Below are positions 60,738 through 64,000 of a stretch of DNA of 64,000 nt, one piece after another. The notes under the pieces are model-generated. The model made no database searches. It was not told where the DNA came from and was given only the letters and a program-made list of their open reading frames with translations. Position 1 is the stretch's first letter. Each line of letters starts with the position of its first letter. The stretch is from Lithospermum erythrorhizon (taxonomy: Eukaryota > Streptophyta > Magnoliopsida > Boraginales > Boraginaceae): positions 1 through 64,000 of the forward strand of contig JADFUC010000385.1 in the NCBI GenBank assembly GCA_019722365.1, given 5' to 3'. Position numbers and translations under genes: made by a program.

Positions 60738-61849
60738 CACTATAATCTAATCAAGATTCTTGCAGCTTTTTTATAGATTATGAATAAAAAAGAACAAAAT
60801 GTGTACTTTTATATGAAAAAATGATGTGGGTTTATTGTTGTCCACTTGTCCGAAATTCCGAATAACAATTGTGGGAATTTATTTTATTTCATTCCTGTAA
60901 TAAGGGAGGCATTGAACGTGTGGAATGGATGGACAAACGGCAAATGTAGATGTTTCGTCTAGGACAATTGGTTAGTACTCGTTTAGTCATATTAACGAGA
61001 CTATTCATGACATAATGGAATGGTAGGCTTGCAACTTTTACCTTATTCAAGGACCGAGATCTCATGATAGGGGAGTTGAAAATTATTATAATATTAATTA
61101 TCTCTTTAGATTTAATTAATAAAACTTTTTTTGATTTTGAATCTGTTGTGTCATTAATTACTTTTTTTATATCACATTACGAAAAATTATAATAAGATGA
61201 AAATATTTTTTAAGCGAATCAATGATATCGATTTTTATTTTTGGATTAATGAATAAAAAAGTAATTTGTGTCAACGCTTATTCCCGAGAATACCAGCAAT
61301 CAATTAATTTGAAATTGAGATAGTATAAAAATACTGAATTCAAAAGCTTGGATTTTTAGCATACCCACAAATTTATTTGAAATTAGTTTATTTGAAATCA
61401 AACTCGAAAGACTTCATGGTCTACAGTTGAAAATAAAAAATATGTGGCTAGACTTGAAAAACAACTCAAATAGAACTGATTGACTCAAAATAGATATGAA
61501 TCGACTTGAACTAAAATCGAATGAAACAAAATAAAATCGAATTAATTAGAATTAAACCGAATAATATCTAAATAAAACCGATTTTAACGAACGAATTACG
61601 ATTTGATTCAACATGATACTCATTGGTACATGGATCCAAATCAGTTTATATGGTACAAGCTACAAATTGTTATATCACATATATGGTGTAATTTGTATAA
61701 AATTACAAGCTACAAATTGTTATATAAAATTCAAATATGTAGTCGAGATATCACTATAGAGCTTACTTTGTTTTCGATGCTCAATATGATACCCTATTGA
61801 AATTACCTAATTTGTTTATAACAATAAAATTAAATGTCACAATAACGAC
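60738..61849. other. Upstream spacer of the methyltransferase gene
   Basis: AT-rich. Includes two copies of TACAAGCTACAAATTGTTAT (61655 and 61704), about 49 bp apart. No gene. Confidence 0.6.
60806..60813 (-). promoter_or_regulatory. TATA box of the methyltransferase gene
   Basis: TATAAAAG on the minus strand, 69 bp from the ATG at 60737. It predicts a transcription start near 60778 and a leader of about 40 nt. Confidence 0.6.
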
Positions 61850-64000
61850 ATACAATATCGTCGTCACGAGTTTAGAATCATTAAAATGCGGCGAGTCGCA
61901 AATCGATGGATATTTCGAGTTGGGCAAATGCGTCATACATAGCCTATAATTTAATAACCCGTTACGAAAAAAAAAAAATTTAAATTTTTCGATTCGGCGG
62001 TGGGACAGGGGATATTTTAAATAATCTGATGATAATATTATTTCGTAAAATTTTGAGCGAATTACATTTATAATTTAGTAGTTTTGCCCATGGAATATTT
62101 TATCTTTGGAATCGGGTTCATTGAGATTTAGAAATGCGATAAGCGAATTAGCGAGCGAGCAGGTTTCGAGTTTTAAATATCCCCAGTCGTCTTGCTCTTG
62201 GCGTCGTATCAAACACTTCTTAAATAAATCTTTTTTAAATTGCTTTGGCGAAATATTCACCCTCCCCATAAAAAATATCATTTTCCATTTCTCTGTGATT
62301 GTAAACAGAACTCAAAATCGGTTGTAAATATTGTTTTCCCGATTTATTCTCTTGAGGTTAGGTAAGAAATTTCAAATCTTTAGAGATATTTCTTAGTTTG
62401 ACATAGTTGACTTTTATGAGTGAATTTTTATGATAAATTTTAGTTAGTTATGGAGTTACATGGCGATATATAAGTGATGAATTATTGATTTAAGATCGTT
62501 TGAGGGCGTTATGGTCGAGTTGACTTTAGGTTTTTAGTTGACTTATGTGGATATTTTTATAGGAAACTTTAAATGTGTAGGTTATATTGGGACACTATTA
62601 TAGTTGTTGTCTTGTTCAATTGGTGATTTAAAATTGATTAAAAGGGGATTATGTTGAAAAATTAAATTCAAGGTTGAGTTATAATTGATATTTCGGAGTA
62701 TAGATTGTTGTTAATTATGGACTTGATGATTAGTTAGAATAACTTATAAGTCGATTTGTAATGAAAGAGAAAGTGATAAGATGGAATTTAGCGGGGAATC
62801 GATTGGGTTGTGTCCGATACTGGGATTATAATTCGATAGTTTATCCGTCATGTTAAATTTGTTTAGAGATAGTTCACCAGAGTTGGTTATGTATCTTCTA
62901 GAGCGCCCGGTAAGTAGTAGATGCTTGATTATACTTTCTGGGTGTTGTTTAGGCGTTGATCGTGGAAAAGAGCGATTACGCGATTGTTTTCCCGAAGGTT
63001 TCACGTAGCTAAGCGGAGGTGAATCTTTATCTCATGGTGTTACTTCACTCGTGCTTACTTTAAATTGTGTGAACATGTTATTGTGATATGATTATGTGAG
63101 AGGAATGATATACGTGTTATTATGATATGATTATGAGAATGATATACATGTCGTTGTGTTATGATTACGTGAGAATGATAACCACATGTAATTGTTATAT
63201 GATTGTGATTATATTACTATTGGCGTTGAAGATTGCTTGAGGTAAGTAATAGCTTGAACTCGACTTATATTTAGGTTATTGGCCTTGTCGGCACTTATGA
63301 TTCTGTGGCACTTGTCGGCGCTTATGATTCTGTGGCCTTGTTGGCGATTGTGTTTGACTTACGATTGTGAGATCATTTTTAGGCGTGCTTGGATATTGTT
63401 TGGGAGTAAGAGTAGTGGTTATTGAAGTGATGGTTAGGTTATCTATGACTTGAGGTGACTTGAGTATCAGGGAGTGACCACTATGGTTGGGATTAGTAGG
63501 GATTAGGTGACTCTCAGCTATTCTGCAGGATATGTGGCCTTTATTATTACATGCTAAGGTATAGCGTGCGGTTTGGCCTTATACTTGATTACATAAGAAG
63601 CGGTATAACTCTCTTTTGTCGCTTCTTTATGCATTGTCGGTGTGGCTACATACTACGGTATAGAGTGCGGTTTAACCTTATCACCCGGTATAAGAGCGGT
63701 ATGAGTCTTTTGATCACTTTGTTGTGTCGTTGTTGATGTATTACATACTACGGTATAGCGTCGTGTGCCTTATACTTAGTGTATATAAGAGCGGTGTGCC
63801 TTATACTTGATGTATAAGAAGCGGTGTGCCTTGTACTTAGTGTATGATGCGGTGTGCCTTATACTTTGTGTATAAGTGCGGTTTTTGGCCTTATAATGCG
63901 GTATAAGTCGCGAGGTGATTATTGATTAGTCATTCACTTAGGGTAGACGGATTGAACATATGAGCATTAGGGTTGATCACTGCTTTGGGGTTATGAGATA
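61850..64000. repeat. Second copy of the long 32.4-34.7 kb LTR family
   Basis: Relative to the reverse complement of 32375-34664 it shows the same order of words: GGTGGGACnGGnGATA, GnTTCATTnAnATnT, GCGAnCGAGC, GGTAAGAAA, GTTGACTTTT, and further right the CCTTGTACTT/CGGTATnAG words. It is diverged, its left edge is unclear, and it runs past the end of the window, so it may be part of a whole element. Confidence 0.55.
63549..63910. repeat. Two-level tandem repeat in the LTR
   Basis: Three copies of CAT(A/G)CTA(C/A)GGTATAG(A/C)GT start near 63549, 63650 and 63746 (period about 100 bp). They are followed by four to five copies of GCGGTGTGCCTTATACTT with a period of about 29 bp from 63790 to 63880. 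Confidence 0.8.

Overview
This window is plant nuclear DNA, almost certainly from a dicot. It is AT-rich, its genes contain GT-AG introns, and it is dominated by eroded CACTA, Ty1/copia and Ty3/gypsy elements with a few SINE-like pieces. The gene families (AP2/ERF, root-cap domain, mTERF, MFS, plastid methyltransferase) are plant families. The species cannot be named from the sequence. No bacterial, organellar or CRISPR feature was seen.

Layout. 1-9.1 kb: remnant of a CACTA (En/Spm) transposon with a frameshifted TNP2 transposase on the minus strand, dispersed CCGACTC-type motifs and minisatellites. 13.15-21.35 kb: degenerate Ty1/copia element, minus strand, with unequal LTRs. 21.9-28.0 kb: second LTR element, minus strand, probably Ty3/gypsy. 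29.4-41.1 kb: a SIRE-like Ty1/copia element on the plus strand, split by two later insertions. One is a 2.3-kb LTR-only insert (32375-34664) with TG...CA ends and a near-perfect 5-bp target duplication. The other is a complete minus-strand Ty3/gypsy element (35368-41048) with two LTRs of about 340 bp; the copia reading frame resumes directly behind it.

42.0-60.7 kb is the gene island. It holds an intronless AP2/ERF factor (42040-43197), a two-exon secreted Ser-rich root-cap-domain protein (46219-47812), an mTERF gene broken by one in-frame TAG (48933-50156, minus), a three-exon MFS transporter (53887-56720) and an eight-exon chloroplast-type methyltransferase (57298-60737, minus). Exon boundaries were worked out by hand from splice sites and reading frame. 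The last two genes converge and appear to match the adjacent Arabidopsis pair At1g78130/At1g78140, which would be old microsynteny. The spacers carry a SINE with target duplication, a second SINE fragment with a hairpin, and a lone LTR of the same family as the 13-21 kb copia. 61.85-64.0 kb holds another copy of the long LTR family seen at 32.4-34.7 kb, with internal tandem repeats.

The genes do not form a pathway. I found no convincing novel system. The most useful oddities are the single nonsense codon in the mTERF gene, the datable nested retrotransposon stack and the conserved MFS/methyltransferase pair.
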